A stretch of DNA of 64,000 bases from Persicitalea sp964500445 (GTDB lineage: Bacteria; Bacteroidota; Bacteroidia; Cytophagales; Spirosomataceae): assembly GCA_964500445.1 (NCBI GenBank), contig CAZCOG010000007.1:62001-126000 (forward strand). Direction: 5' to 3'. The notes below the pieces were generated by a model. It was not told the DNA's origin. It saw only the letters and a list, made by a program, of their open reading frames with translations, and did no database searches. The position numbers and the translations under genes were made by a program. Below are positions 26,535 through 35,646 of the stretch, piece by piece (positions within the stretch are counted from its first letter, which is position 1; each line of letters begins with the position of its first letter).

Positions 26535-28031
26535 ATGAAATCAAGATTCAAATCCCTATATAAAATACTACCGATGGTGCTGCTTGGCCTGGGAATGTCT
26601 TCCTGCGAGCTGGACGAAACGGTTTACTCTTCCATTTTTACCGATAACTTTTATCAGACCGGACCGGACGCTGAAAAAGGACTCATCGCGGCGTACAGTG
26701 GCCTTAGTGGGTTGTACGGTGGTCCGGCGGCTATTCTGGTACCCGATTATAGCGCTGATCAGGTTTACCCACGAGCGGTAGTTGGTCGGAATACCCTAAC
26801 CCTTTTTACCGTAGAACCTACTTACACCACGCAACGTAGCGCCGGACGGACGTTCGAATCTCCCCAGCAAATTTGGGCTTCTTCGTACAGTGGTATCGAA
26901 AATGCCAACTGGATTATCCTGAAAGTACCCGACGCTACGATGGACGAAACCCGTAAAAATCAAGTTATCGGAGAAGCGTACTTTTTGCGGGCCTACTACC
27001 ACTGGATGCTGACCAAAAACTTCGGCGATGTGCCCATCAAAACGGAACCAAGTACTTCCGAAGCCGCAGCCTATGTAGAGAAAAGCCCCAAAGCAGAGGT
27101 ATACCAGCAGATATACAGCGACCTCGACCAGGCCCTGAACGCAGGCCTCCCTTCCTACCCGGCCGTGGAAAAAGGTCGGCCTTCCAAAGAAGCCGTAAAT
27201 GCACTTTACGCCAAGGCTGCGCTGTACAACGAAGACTGGGCCAAAGCGCTGGAAAAAGCCGAAGCCGTCATTAATTCAGGCAAGTACCAGCTGATGCCCA
27301 ACGTACTGGACGTTTTTGACTACCAAACGGAGGATGCCGCCCGGAAAGAAAATATATGGGCTTATGAGGCAGATCCAATTTCTCCCGGCAACGGCCATCA
27401 ACTGGTAGGCCTCACCGGTCCTTCGGGTAGCGGAGGCGTCGAATACGCCCGTACTTCCTACGGCTCCATGTTTGCGTATCAGGATTTTTACAATTCCTTC
27501 GATCCTGCCGACAAACGCCGCCAGTTGCTGGCAACTTCCTATGTTAACAAAGCTGGAAACACAGTACCCCAAAAGGACATTACTCCGATCACTACCGAGG
27601 GTGTGTTGATCCGCAAGTTCCGCGATCCGGTATCGACCACAGGTACTATTGTTAATATACCCATTTTGCGTCTGGCCGATATCTACCTGGTTGCAGCGGA
27701 GGCCGAAGCAAGGATGAATGGGGGTAGCGCCAAGGCTTATGGCTTTATCAATGCCGTTCGCAGCCGGGCTGGCTTGCCTATTTTGGCCACCGGACTTAGC
27801 AAGGATGCTTTTATTGACGCCGTACTGCAGGAGCGCTCCTGGGAGTTGTTTGCCGAAGGCGACCGCTGGTATGACCTCACTCGCACGGATCGTTTTCTGA
27901 CGGTAATTCCCAAGGCGACAAATTCGGTGTATCCATCGCGTCCGGTGCAAGCCAAAAACAAGTACTTCCCGATTCCGCAGGACGAGGTGAATGCCAATCC
28001 TGAACTACAACAGAACCCCGCTTGGCAGTAG
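26535..28031 (+). CDS. SusD/RagB-type surface glycan-binding lipoprotein
   Basis: From ATG 26535 the protein is 498 residues with a lipoprotein signal (VLLGLGMSSC, Cys24). An upstream in-frame start at 26421 would overlap susC and hide the signal, so I reject it. SusD features: GEAYFLRAYYHWMLTKNFGDVPI in the helical N-terminal part, PSKEAVNALYAKAALYNEDW, then LADIYLVAAEAEARMN, INAVRSRAGLP, VLQERSWELFAEGDRWYDL and a final YFPIPQDEVNANP / QNPAW. It pairs with the SusC just upstream and is followed by an intrinsic terminator. Confidence 0.95.
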   Translation: MKSRFKSLYKILPMVLLGLGMSSCELDETVYSSIFTDNFYQTGPDAEKGLIAAYSGLSGLYGGPAAILVPDYSADQVYPRAVVGRNTLTLFTVEPTYTTQRSAGRTFESPQQIWASSYSGIENANWIILKVPDATMDETRKNQVIGEAYFLRAYYHWMLTKNFGDVPIKTEPSTSEAAAYVEKSPKAEVYQQIYSDLDQALNAGLPSYPAVEKGRPSKEAVNALYAKAALYNEDWAKALEKAEAVINSGKYQLMPNVLDVFDYQTEDAARKENIWAYEADPISPGNGHQLVGLTGPSGSGGVEYARTSYGSMFAYQDFYNSFDPADKRRQLLATSYVNKAGNTVPQKDITPITTEGVLIRKFRDPVSTTGTIVNIPILRLADIYLVAAEAEARMNGGSAKAYGFINAVRSRAGLPILATGLSKDAFIDAVLQERSWELFAEGDRWYDLTRTDRFLTVIPKATNSVYPSRPVQAKNKYFPIPQDEVNANPELQQNPAWQ

Positions 28032-28071
28032 AACCACCGTGGTTTAAGATTTTTCTCATAGGTAAAGTAGT

Positions 28072-28112
28072 AAAGCGGCTCTTGCCGATCAGGAGTCGCT
28101 TTCTTGTTTTTC
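28072..28112 (+). terminator. Intrinsic terminator after the second susCD pair
   Basis: AAAGCGGCTC (28072-28081) pairs with GAGTCGCTTT (28093-28102) with one G-U pair and an 11-nt loop; CTTGTTTTTCC follows. It separates susCD from the enzyme operon starting at 28225. Confidence 0.65.
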
Positions 28113-28146
28113 CTAACCTTGCTCAAATTAACGCTGGCACCCAGGG

Positions 28147-28172
28147 TACTTTTGTATCAACCAATCGTTGGT
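28147..28172 (+). promoter_or_regulatory. Candidate -7 box and palindromic site before the FAD oxidoreductase operon
   Basis: TACTTTTG (28147-28154) matches TAnnTTTG exactly, but no well-spaced TTG -33 box is visible. Six bases downstream is the inverted repeat ACCAA-TCG-TTGGT (28160-28172), where a bound regulator would block initiation. Confidence 0.4.
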
Positions 28173-28224
28173 AGTTTATAACAGCCCGGATCGTGCTCAT
28201 ACCTCACTCAACTCAATTCTCATC

Positions 28225-30084
28225 ATGAAACGTCTCATCTTTCTTTTCTTGATTGCCGGCCCATTCGCCCTGGCGCAAAAGCCCACTACGGTGTTCGTCG
28301 AAGCCGAAAGTTTCGACCATAAGGGCGGTTGGTCCATCGACCAGCAGTTTATGGACGTGATGGGATCGTCCTTCCTGATGGCCCACGGCATGGGCAGCCC
28401 GGTGGAAAACGCCAGCACGAGCATCACGTTCCCCGAAACCGGAACGTACAAAGTCTACGTCCGCACCCGCAACTGGACGGATCAATGGTCGGACAAGGAT
28501 GCGGCGGGACAGTTTCAGGTACTGGTCAACGACAAGCCGCTTGGGAAAACGTTCGGTAAAGACAACGGCAAGTGGAATTGGTCAAATGGTGGCACCGTAA
28601 AAATCACGCAGAAAGAAAACAAAATTGCCCTAAAAGACTTGACGGGCTTCAACGGCCGCTGCGATGCCATTATTTTCACCAGCGATCCCAATTTCAAACC
28701 CATCGAGGACAAGGAAAAACTAACCGAGTACCGCAACGCGTACTTTGGCTTTGACAAGAATCCCAAGAACGCGGGTACTTTTGATTTCGTGGTAGTTGGC
28801 GGTGGCATGGCGGGTACTTGCTCGGCCATTTCGGCTGCTAGAAAAGGCGTCAAGGTGGCCCTGATCCAGAACCGTCCCGTTCTAGGCGGCAATAATAGTT
28901 CCGAAGTACGGGTCCACCTAGGCGGGCGGATCAACCTGGAACCTTACCCCGCGCTGGGTAATCTCGTCAACGAAATCGGTCCTTCGGAGGGAGGTAATGC
29001 CCAGCCGAAAGAATATTACGAGGACGATAAGAAAATGGCAGCCGTTCTGGCCGAACCCAACATTTCGCTCTTCCTGAACTACCACGCCAACAAAGTGGAT
29101 ACGAAGGGAGGTAAAATAGAAAAGGTATATGCCACCAACATCGAAACGGGGGAGAAGGTGTACTTTGAAGCGCCCCTCTTTGCCGACTGTACCGGCGATG
29201 GGACCATTGGGTACCTGGCCGGAGCTGAGTACATGACGGGTCGCGAGAGCCGCGATGTCTACGGGGAAAAAACGGCACCCGAAGTTGCCGACAACCTGAC
29301 GATGGGGGCCTCGGTACAATGGTTTTCGGAGAAAAAAGACCACCCCGTTTCATTCCCGGATATTAAGTGGGGCTTGCCCTGGGACGAAGCCAAGGCCGAG
29401 GAAATCACCAAGGGCGACTGGGAATGGGAGACGGGCATGGGCCTGGACATGACCATGGATTTCGAGCAAATCCGCGATTACGGCATGCTGGCGGTCTATT
29501 CCAATTGGTCGTACCTGAAAAACCACGCTGCCAATAAAGAAAAGTTTGCCCATGATGCCCTCAAATGGGTCGCTTACGTGGCAGGTAAACGCGAATCAAG
29601 AAGACTGAAAGGTGATTATGTACTAATCGAGCAGGACCTGACCGACCAGCGCGTGTATCCCGACGGCACCGCACCCACTTCCTGGACCATCGACCTGCAC
29701 TATCCCGATCCCGAAAACTCCAAGCTTTTCCCTGGCGCGGCCTTTAAGTCCATCGCCAAGCATATCAAAATCTACCCGTACCCCATTCCGTTTCGCTGTC
29801 TGTATTCCAAAAATATCGACAATCTGATGATGGCAGGACGCGACATCAGCGTGTCGCACGTGGCGTTGGGTACCGTGCGCCTGATGCGTACCACGGGTAT
29901 GATGGGCGAAGTACTGGGCATGGCCGCCGCCATTTGCAAAGAAGAAAAAACTACCCCGAGGGGGCTGTATCAGAATTATTTCCCGAAGCTGGAAGCGATG
30001 ATGATCGAAGGGGTAGGTGATCCGACTTTACCCAAAGAGCAGGATTACAACCTGGGAGGTACCTTGATGGAAGTTGTAAAATGA
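28225..30084 (+). CDS. Sec-exported FAD-dependent oxidoreductase with N-terminal carbohydrate-binding-like domain
   Basis: From ATG 28225 the protein is 619 residues with a clear signal peptide (LIFLFLIAGPFALAQ); the in-frame start at 28168 only adds a leader that masks it. Residues 20-165 look like a beta-sandwich carbohydrate-binding domain (VFVEAESFDHKGGW, ITFPETGTYKVYVRTRNWTD, GRCDAIIFTSD). The FAD domain starts with GGGMAG at 192-197 and has RPVLGGNNSSEVRVHLGG, DCTGDGTIGYLAGAEYMTG, AGKRESRRLKGDYVLIEQDL and MMAGRDISVSHVALGTVRLM, all shared with the enzyme at 37740. Such proteins belong to the FAD_oxidored family. Its stop overlaps the next start as ATGA, coupling it to the SGAT protein. 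Likely acts outside the cytoplasm on a saccharide (inference). Confidence 0.87.
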   Translation: MKRLIFLFLIAGPFALAQKPTTVFVEAESFDHKGGWSIDQQFMDVMGSSFLMAHGMGSPVENASTSITFPETGTYKVYVRTRNWTDQWSDKDAAGQFQVLVNDKPLGKTFGKDNGKWNWSNGGTVKITQKENKIALKDLTGFNGRCDAIIFTSDPNFKPIEDKEKLTEYRNAYFGFDKNPKNAGTFDFVVVGGGMAGTCSAISAARKGVKVALIQNRPVLGGNNSSEVRVHLGGRINLEPYPALGNLVNEIGPSEGGNAQPKEYYEDDKKMAAVLAEPNISLFLNYHANKVDTKGGKIEKVYATNIETGEKVYFEAPLFADCTGDGTIGYLAGAEYMTGRESRDVYGEKTAPEVADNLTMGASVQWFSEKKDHPVSFPDIKWGLPWDEAKAEEITKGDWEWETGMGLDMTMDFEQIRDYGMLAVYSNWSYLKNHAANKEKFAHDALKWVAYVAGKRESRRLKGDYVLIEQDLTDQRVYPDGTAPTSWTIDLHYPDPENSKLFPGAAFKSIAKHIKIYPYPIPFRCLYSKNIDNLMMAGRDISVSHVALGTVRLMRTTGMMGEVLGMAAAICKEEKTTPRGLYQNYFPKLEAMMIEGVGDPTLPKEQDYNLGGTLMEVVK

Positions 30085-31115
30085 AGCTTGTCTTTTCTGT
30101 TTTGATGGCAGTTGTGGGCTTGTTTACGTACCTGGTGAACAAGCCTGGCCCTGCCTTTGAGATAGAAACGAATAATGGCGGTTCTTTCGAGGTAAATGAA
30201 GTTCGTTGGGGCGATAAGTTGGAAAAGTACTCGGCCAATATCATGGCCCCGGTATGCGAAGAAGGGATTTGCTACAACGTGAACGTGATTTTTAACTGGA
30301 ATCTGATCGGCGAGTTCATCGACTACCAGACGCAGCCCTACGACCCGCTGACCAAGCTGGACCACAAACCCTTTACGCTGGCGGATTATGCCAAACTCCA
30401 AAGTATCCTGACCAATCACGACCTGATTTTTACAGGCCTTCCGGCGCATGAGCTGGTTGTAAAAGCCGATGAAACAGTGGATGGCTACTCGGGAGCGACC
30501 ATCGAGGCCATTAAAGACGAAGTGATCGACGGGGCGCTTTTTACCTGTTACACGCTGTGGCACATCGCCAATGGAGCTGTCGTGGACTCGATCCGCCAGC
30601 ATACGCAGCGACAGCTTGATAAAGCGATGATTGCGAAAATTATCGGTTATAACACTGCTTCGGCAAATTACTATCTGATCGATCATTTGTCCGAAGCTCA
30701 GTTTGCGCAAAACCTGTCGGAGATCATCGAGTTGATCCGAACGGGGAAGGGGTACTTTCCTAAAAACGCCGTCGAGAAAATCCCCGAAAAGCTGTTTGCC
30801 CGGAAAGAAATGCAGGATTTTCTGATTCAGAGCTATGACTCGCTCTCTTATTATACCCAGGTAGCGGCTCTGAATAAACTACAAAAGGTACTCCTGCAAA
30901 AGGATTTGAGCGATAAACTCCTCACGCAGATCAGCGATCGGAACAGTATCCAAAATCAAAAGATCATCGCTCTGATTATCAAGAACGACGATCGGGATAC
31001 AATCAAAAAAATGATCGGTGATTTGATTGAGAAAAAAATCAAGCTCTCGGCGGCCAACTACCAGTTACTCCAAAACTATAAGGTACCCGGGATTGAAGCT
31101 TTGGAAAAAATATAA
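30081..31115 (+). CDS. Exported protein with C-x4-C pair and flavinylation-like SGAT motif (second copy)
   Basis: This 344-residue protein begins with a hydrophobic anchor (LVFSVLMAVVGLFTYLV) and carries the same features as the protein at 13891: VCEEGIC (Cys59/Cys64), LTKLDHKPFTLADYAKL, a Leu-rich spacer, D-G-Y-S-G-A-T with Thr140, and FTCYTLWH. Overall identity outside these blocks is low, so the shared positions are probably functional. The C-terminal half is helical without clear HEAT consensus. Its ATG overlaps the TGA of the FAD oxidoreductase by 4 bp, which strongly suggests balanced production and a physical or functional partnership. Predicted role: periplasmic flavin or disulfide redox partner of that enzyme. 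Other possibilities are a non-flavin chaperone or substrate-binding subunit. Confidence 0.75.
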   Translation: MKLVFSVLMAVVGLFTYLVNKPGPAFEIETNNGGSFEVNEVRWGDKLEKYSANIMAPVCEEGICYNVNVIFNWNLIGEFIDYQTQPYDPLTKLDHKPFTLADYAKLQSILTNHDLIFTGLPAHELVVKADETVDGYSGATIEAIKDEVIDGALFTCYTLWHIANGAVVDSIRQHTQRQLDKAMIAKIIGYNTASANYYLIDHLSEAQFAQNLSEIIELIRTGKGYFPKNAVEKIPEKLFARKEMQDFLIQSYDSLSYYTQVAALNKLQKVLLQKDLSDKLLTQISDRNSIQNQKIIALIIKNDDRDTIKKMIGDLIEKKIKLSAANYQLLQNYKVPGIEALEKI

Positions 31116-31174
31116 GACGAAAAGGCCGCGCCAGTGGCAATTGGTTTTTCACAACCACGATACACAAATACCTA

Positions 31175-33703
31175 ATGATCAATAGACGATTCTTTTTTCT
31201 AACTTTTCTTTTAGCGACGGGTTTTGCGTCTTTGGTGCGGGGACAAAAATCTGTCCAACTGGCAAATGATCACTTACGCATACAGTGGCAGAATACTTCC
31301 CGGGGATGGCAAATTCAAAAGGTTGCCATTCGAAAAAATAATAAATGGGATACCCAACTCACGCCCTCCGGTGAGTACACCCTGATTTATTCCGAAACAA
31401 AACCTTCCGACGAAGCCGCCCAAACCTTTGAAAAAAGTACTGGAGGAACTTTTCCCGAAGAAAACTACCATTACCAGCAGAAACAGTGGCAGGAAAGTAC
31501 CACCGCCGTGGCGCTGAATACGGCGGGCAAAGCCTACCATTTCTTCCCGACTACGGAAAAAATGGTGGATAAAAATCATCTTCAGTTAATTTCCGAAACC
31601 GAAGTAGCTACCCTTACTACCGACTGGAAGCTGGACGAAAAGTACCCCACGGACGTGGTCATCACCCAAACCCTGACTCCCAAAAAGCAAGGTTACTTTT
31701 CACTGGCCAGTCCTTCGTTAGCGACTATTAGCGTGGCCAACATGGGGTGGACGTCGGTGCCGGGGTACTTCCAGGGAAACTACATGCAGGATAATTTTGC
31801 CAAAGCCTACGCGTACGGCTTCGGCATTCCGAAACTGCCGGTGGTGTATCGCGAGCGCACTGCCAGTACGCTGGCCCCACTAGTAAGTACCAAAAGCGGT
31901 GTGACGCTGGCGGTTATCCCCGAGCCTGGCCTGGGTCGCGATCCTTGGGCTAAGGATAAAATCACCCAGACCGAATGGCGGATCGGCCTGTCGCACATGA
32001 ACCGCAAAGGGCAGCTCTCGCCCACGTTGTATTACCCGGTGCTGGGCGAATACGCCTCGGAACGCGGTACGGGCGAATCCCTGACCTATTCCTTTCGATA
32101 TAGCCTCGTGGATGGCGATTGGTTCAAAACCCTCAATCATGCCATATATGACATCTATCGATTTAAGGAAGGGCTGGCGCTCCGGCAAAGTACCCAATCC
32201 CTGACCAACCGCATCGAGCAGATGCACCACTACCTCACCGATCCAAAAACGTCGATGTGGAATATCGAGGAATTCGAAGGTTTGAAAATCGGGGCACAAT
32301 CGTACCTCGGTGGCGTGGTAGGTTCCAACAAGGACGCCATGAAAAACTCGGACTACGGGGCCATGTGGATGCTGGGCCAGGCGACGCACGATCCCGACCT
32401 GACGGAGAACGTGTTACCCTACGCCCTGAATTTTAAGCTCACCCAGCAACAGACCGAACCGGGCTTTTTTCAGGGCGCCGCCATCGGACAGTACTACCTG
32501 GCCAAGAAAAAGAAGTTTGTGGAGGAATGGGGCGAAGTAGTGGAACCCATGGCCGTTACCTATTACATCATGCTGGACGTGGGCAATATGCTCCTGTTTG
32601 AGCCCAACAATCAGCAACTGAAAGATCGCCTCCGGCTGGGTGCCGAAAACCTACTCCGCTGGCAAAAGCCCGATGGTAGCTGGTCGGTGGCCTATGATCA
32701 CAAATCGCAGGAAGAGCTCTTTGAAGATGTGGCCGACTACCGCCCGACTTTCTACGGTTTGCTGGTAGCTTACCGCATTCTGAAAGACCCCAAGTACCTG
32801 GAAGCTGCGAAAAAAGGAGCCGACTGGTTTGTCAAAAATGGGGTAAATCGGGGTAGTTTTCTGGGCGTGTGCGGCGATGCCCGCTACGCGCCTGATTTTG
32901 CCACCGGTCAATCGGCGCAGGCGTTGCTGGATCTTTATGATCTGACGAAAAAGGAAAGCTACAAGGAAGCGGCCATCAAAGCGGCCAAAATCTACACAAG
33001 TTCCATATATACCCACCCTATTCCCGACCATTCGCCCAAGATGGTGAATGGTACCCTGCGCGAAGACTGGGAAATTTCACAAGCGGGTCTCAGCTTCGAG
33101 CATGGCGGTATTTTCGGATCGGCCAATCGCGGCGGCCCCATCCAGCTGGCGAGCCACGCGGGAATGTTTATCCGAATGAATGAGCTGACGGGCGAGCCGC
33201 TTTTTGCCGATATGGCGCGGGCGGCAGCGGTAGGTCGCGACGCCTTCGTAGACCCCAAAACCAGCGTGGCCTCGTATTACTGGCAGGCCATGAACAAAGG
33301 CGCCGGGCCCTACCCGCACCACGCCTGGTGGCAGATCGGCTGGATCACCGATTACCTGCTTTCAGAAGCTGAGCTGCGGTCTAACGGCCAAGTCTCTTTC
33401 CCGCGCGGCTTCGTGACGCCCAAGGTAGGTCCCCACCAGACCTATGGCTTTGCCCCCGGCACCGTCAACGGCGAAAAGGCCAACCTGGTCATCAGTGAAG
33501 ATTGGGTGAAAGTAGATCAACCTGTCGTCGACTACATTCTTGCTGAATCAGTAGATAGCAAAAAGAAGTTCGTAATCCTTTTGAACGACCGCGCCCAGGC
33601 TACGGACTTTACGATGACTTTGGCCGGAAAATCACCTACCAGCAAGCAGCTTCCGCCCTGGGGGATCGAGGTAGTTAGTTTTGACGGGGTCGCCCGGCGA
33701 TGA
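31175..33703 (+). CDS. Secreted six-hairpin-like enzyme, possible glycoside hydrolase or lyase
   Basis: The 842-residue protein has a signal peptide (FFLTFLLATGFASLVRGQ), a beta-rich N-terminal domain (about 30-330) and an (alpha/alpha)-barrel-like helical region (about 340-720; LRLGAENLLRWQKPDGSW, LEAAKKGADWFVKNGV, ATGQSAQALLDLYDLTKKESY, LASHAGMFIRMNELTGEPLFADMA), followed by a short beta domain. Repeated Asp-Gly-Ser-Trp and Trp-Phe-rich helices resemble six-hairpin glycosidases and uronyl hydrolases. Catalytic residues cannot be assigned and I do not recognise a numbered family. It is 59 bp after the SGAT protein in the same operon, so it presumably acts on the same glycan. Confidence 0.6.
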   Translation: MINRRFFFLTFLLATGFASLVRGQKSVQLANDHLRIQWQNTSRGWQIQKVAIRKNNKWDTQLTPSGEYTLIYSETKPSDEAAQTFEKSTGGTFPEENYHYQQKQWQESTTAVALNTAGKAYHFFPTTEKMVDKNHLQLISETEVATLTTDWKLDEKYPTDVVITQTLTPKKQGYFSLASPSLATISVANMGWTSVPGYFQGNYMQDNFAKAYAYGFGIPKLPVVYRERTASTLAPLVSTKSGVTLAVIPEPGLGRDPWAKDKITQTEWRIGLSHMNRKGQLSPTLYYPVLGEYASERGTGESLTYSFRYSLVDGDWFKTLNHAIYDIYRFKEGLALRQSTQSLTNRIEQMHHYLTDPKTSMWNIEEFEGLKIGAQSYLGGVVGSNKDAMKNSDYGAMWMLGQATHDPDLTENVLPYALNFKLTQQQTEPGFFQGAAIGQYYLAKKKKFVEEWGEVVEPMAVTYYIMLDVGNMLLFEPNNQQLKDRLRLGAENLLRWQKPDGSWSVAYDHKSQEELFEDVADYRPTFYGLLVAYRILKDPKYLEAAKKGADWFVKNGVNRGSFLGVCGDARYAPDFATGQSAQALLDLYDLTKKESYKEAAIKAAKIYTSSIYTHPIPDHSPKMVNGTLREDWEISQAGLSFEHGGIFGSANRGGPIQLASHAGMFIRMNELTGEPLFADMARAAAVGRDAFVDPKTSVASYYWQAMNKGAGPYPHHAWWQIGWITDYLLSEAELRSNGQVSFPRGFVTPKVGPHQTYGFAPGTVNGEKANLVISEDWVKVDQPVVDYILAESVDSKKKFVILLNDRAQATDFTMTLAGKSPTSKQLPPWGIEVVSFDGVARR

Positions 33704-33899
33704 GTCAATGATAGAATTGGGGTCAAAGGGGAAGGGTCAAAAGGAGAAGAGTAGAATGATAAAAATACAATTTGAATTTGTCGACGAGATTTTAATCCTT
33801 CCAAGCTAAACCTTTTACTAGTAAACTCATTCGCTTTTAACCCTTTAACCGTTCACCTTTTACCCTCAAATAGCCGACCGCCGAAAGCCAATTGCCAGC
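33704..33899. repeat. Low-complexity phrase-like repeats between enzyme and symporter genes
   Basis: Two purine-rich phrases lie in inverted orientation: GGGGTCAAAGGGGAAGGGTC-type text at 33719-33746 and its pyrimidine-rich counterpart (TTTTAACCCTTTAACCG, CACCTTTTACCC) at 33834-33868. No gene, no strong hairpin with a T-run and no clear promoter are seen in this 196-bp gap. Confidence 0.5.
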
Positions 33900-35615
33900 A
33901 TGCAACAACTCGATTTCATAGTCATGGCCGTATTTGCGGTATTCCAGATGGTGGTAGGCCTGGCCTTCGCCCGAACGGGGACCGATTCCAAATCTTTTTT
34001 TGCCGCCGGGGAAGCCGCCCCCTGGTGGGTAAGCGGCCTGTCGCTGTTCATGAGTTTTCTTTCGGCAGGTACCTTTGTGGTGTGGGGCTCCATTGCGTAC
34101 GATCTGGGGTTTGTGGCCATTACCATTCAATTGTCCATGTGCATCGGCGGACTGGTGACGGCTTATTTTATCGCTGCGAAATGGAAACGGACCCACGCCA
34201 TGACCGCCGCTGAGTACATCGGTCGCCGGCTGGGCACCCGGGTACAGCAGCTATTTACTTACCTGCTGACACTCTTTACGCTTTTTACCATCGGGGGGGT
34301 ACTTTATCCGGTTGGCAAGCTGGTCTACGTCGCTACGCCTTTTTCTCTCGAAACCTGCATCATCGTGCTGGGCCTGATGGTGATTCTGTACACTGCCTTG
34401 GGAGGCTTGTGGGCCGTACTGGTGACGGATGTACTGCAATTTGTGATTCTGCTGGCGGCGGTATTGATCGTGGTACCCCTCGCGCTGGAACGCACCGATG
34501 GCTTCGGAGCTTTTGTGCAGAAGGTACCCAACGATTTTTTCAAAGTATTCAATGGTGAATATACCCTCGGTTTTACGCTGGCCTTTGTCATGTATCACAT
34601 CATCTACATCGGGGGTAGTTGGGCTTTCGTGCAGCGCTACACCAGCGTGCGCACCCCGCGCGAATCCAAAAAGGTAGCCTACCTCTTCGCGGGCCTTTAC
34701 TCGGTCAGTCCGTTTCTGTGGATGCTTCCGCCAATGATTTTTCGTTCGCTCCAACCCAACCTGACGGGCCTGCAATCGGAAGGTGCTTACATGCTGATGG
34801 CCCAACTGGTACTTCCCGCCGGACTGGTAGGATTGATGCTGGCGGCCATGGTATCGGCCACGGCGAGTACAGCCAACACCCTGCTGAATATGCTGGCGGC
34901 GGTATTTACCAATGATGTGTATTTGAAATTGATCAATACCACAGCCAGCGAAAAAATCCAGGTACGGGTAGGGCGCAGCATGACAGTCGTTTTTGGTCTC
35001 ATTACCATTGGTATCGCTTTGGCCGTACCGCATATCGGTGGCCTGGTCAATCTGGTGCTGAGCGTAGGTGCCATTTCGGGCGGTTCATTGTTGCTTCCGG
35101 TAGTCTGGACGCTCTTCTCCAAACGGCAGAACGCCCGCTCGATCCTAACGGTATCGCTCATCAGTCTGGGGATAGGTATCTTTTTCAAGTTTATCTCCCC
35201 CGTACTTTTCGATTATTCGCTCAGCCGGGCGGCCGAAATGTCGGTCGGCGTGGGGGTACCTTTCCTGCTGTTGGCTTTGTACGAATGGGTTATTTACGGT
35301 AGCAAAACCCAGGATTTACAGTATGTTACGTATCACAATTGGTTGAGCAGCAAAGTAGTATCTACCATCGATGTAACGGAAGCCGCGGATAAATCTTCGG
35401 ATACTCAGAATACCTTCGCTCTGCGGGCCATTGCCATCAGTTTCGCGTTAACGGGACTTAGTATAGCAGGACTAGGTATTAATTCAGGAGAAGACGTCGG
35501 TTTGATTGCCGGGGTAGGGCTGCTTATTGTAGCGGTAGCCGCTTGGATTGGCTGGTCGACTCGGACGAGACAAGCACCCCTAACTACCCCTGAGCCGGAA
35601 CGTTCGGAAGCATGA
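33900..35615 (+). CDS. Sodium:solute symporter (SSS family)
   Basis: The 571-residue protein is almost entirely membrane-spanning, with about 13-14 hydrophobic segments, and has the SSS family signature in LGGLWAVLVTDVLQFVILL (about 160-180) plus AAEYIGRRLGTR and MVSATASTANTLLNMLAAVF. It co-transports Na+ with a small organic solute across the inner membrane. Its place between a six-hairpin-like enzyme and a GH2 enzyme suggests a monosaccharide or uronate produced by this PUL. A phrase-like repeat region separates it from the gene upstream; the GH2 gene starts 31 bp downstream. Confidence 0.92.
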   Translation: MQQLDFIVMAVFAVFQMVVGLAFARTGTDSKSFFAAGEAAPWWVSGLSLFMSFLSAGTFVVWGSIAYDLGFVAITIQLSMCIGGLVTAYFIAAKWKRTHAMTAAEYIGRRLGTRVQQLFTYLLTLFTLFTIGGVLYPVGKLVYVATPFSLETCIIVLGLMVILYTALGGLWAVLVTDVLQFVILLAAVLIVVPLALERTDGFGAFVQKVPNDFFKVFNGEYTLGFTLAFVMYHIIYIGGSWAFVQRYTSVRTPRESKKVAYLFAGLYSVSPFLWMLPPMIFRSLQPNLTGLQSEGAYMLMAQLVLPAGLVGLMLAAMVSATASTANTLLNMLAAVFTNDVYLKLINTTASEKIQVRVGRSMTVVFGLITIGIALAVPHIGGLVNLVLSVGAISGGSLLLPVVWTLFSKRQNARSILTVSLISLGIGIFFKFISPVLFDYSLSRAAEMSVGVGVPFLLLALYEWVIYGSKTQDLQYVTYHNWLSSKVVSTIDVTEAADKSSDTQNTFALRAIAISFALTGLSIAGLGINSGEDVGLIAGVGLLIVAVAAWIGWSTRTRQAPLTTPEPERSEA

Positions 35616-35646
35616 GAATCTTTTTATTTTTTGCGATCCCCAAAAC

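Noticed and set aside
34251..35033. 260-codon minus-strand frame inside the symporter gene
   Set aside because: It is rich in His/Gln/Arg, as expected for antisense of a hydrophobic membrane protein.
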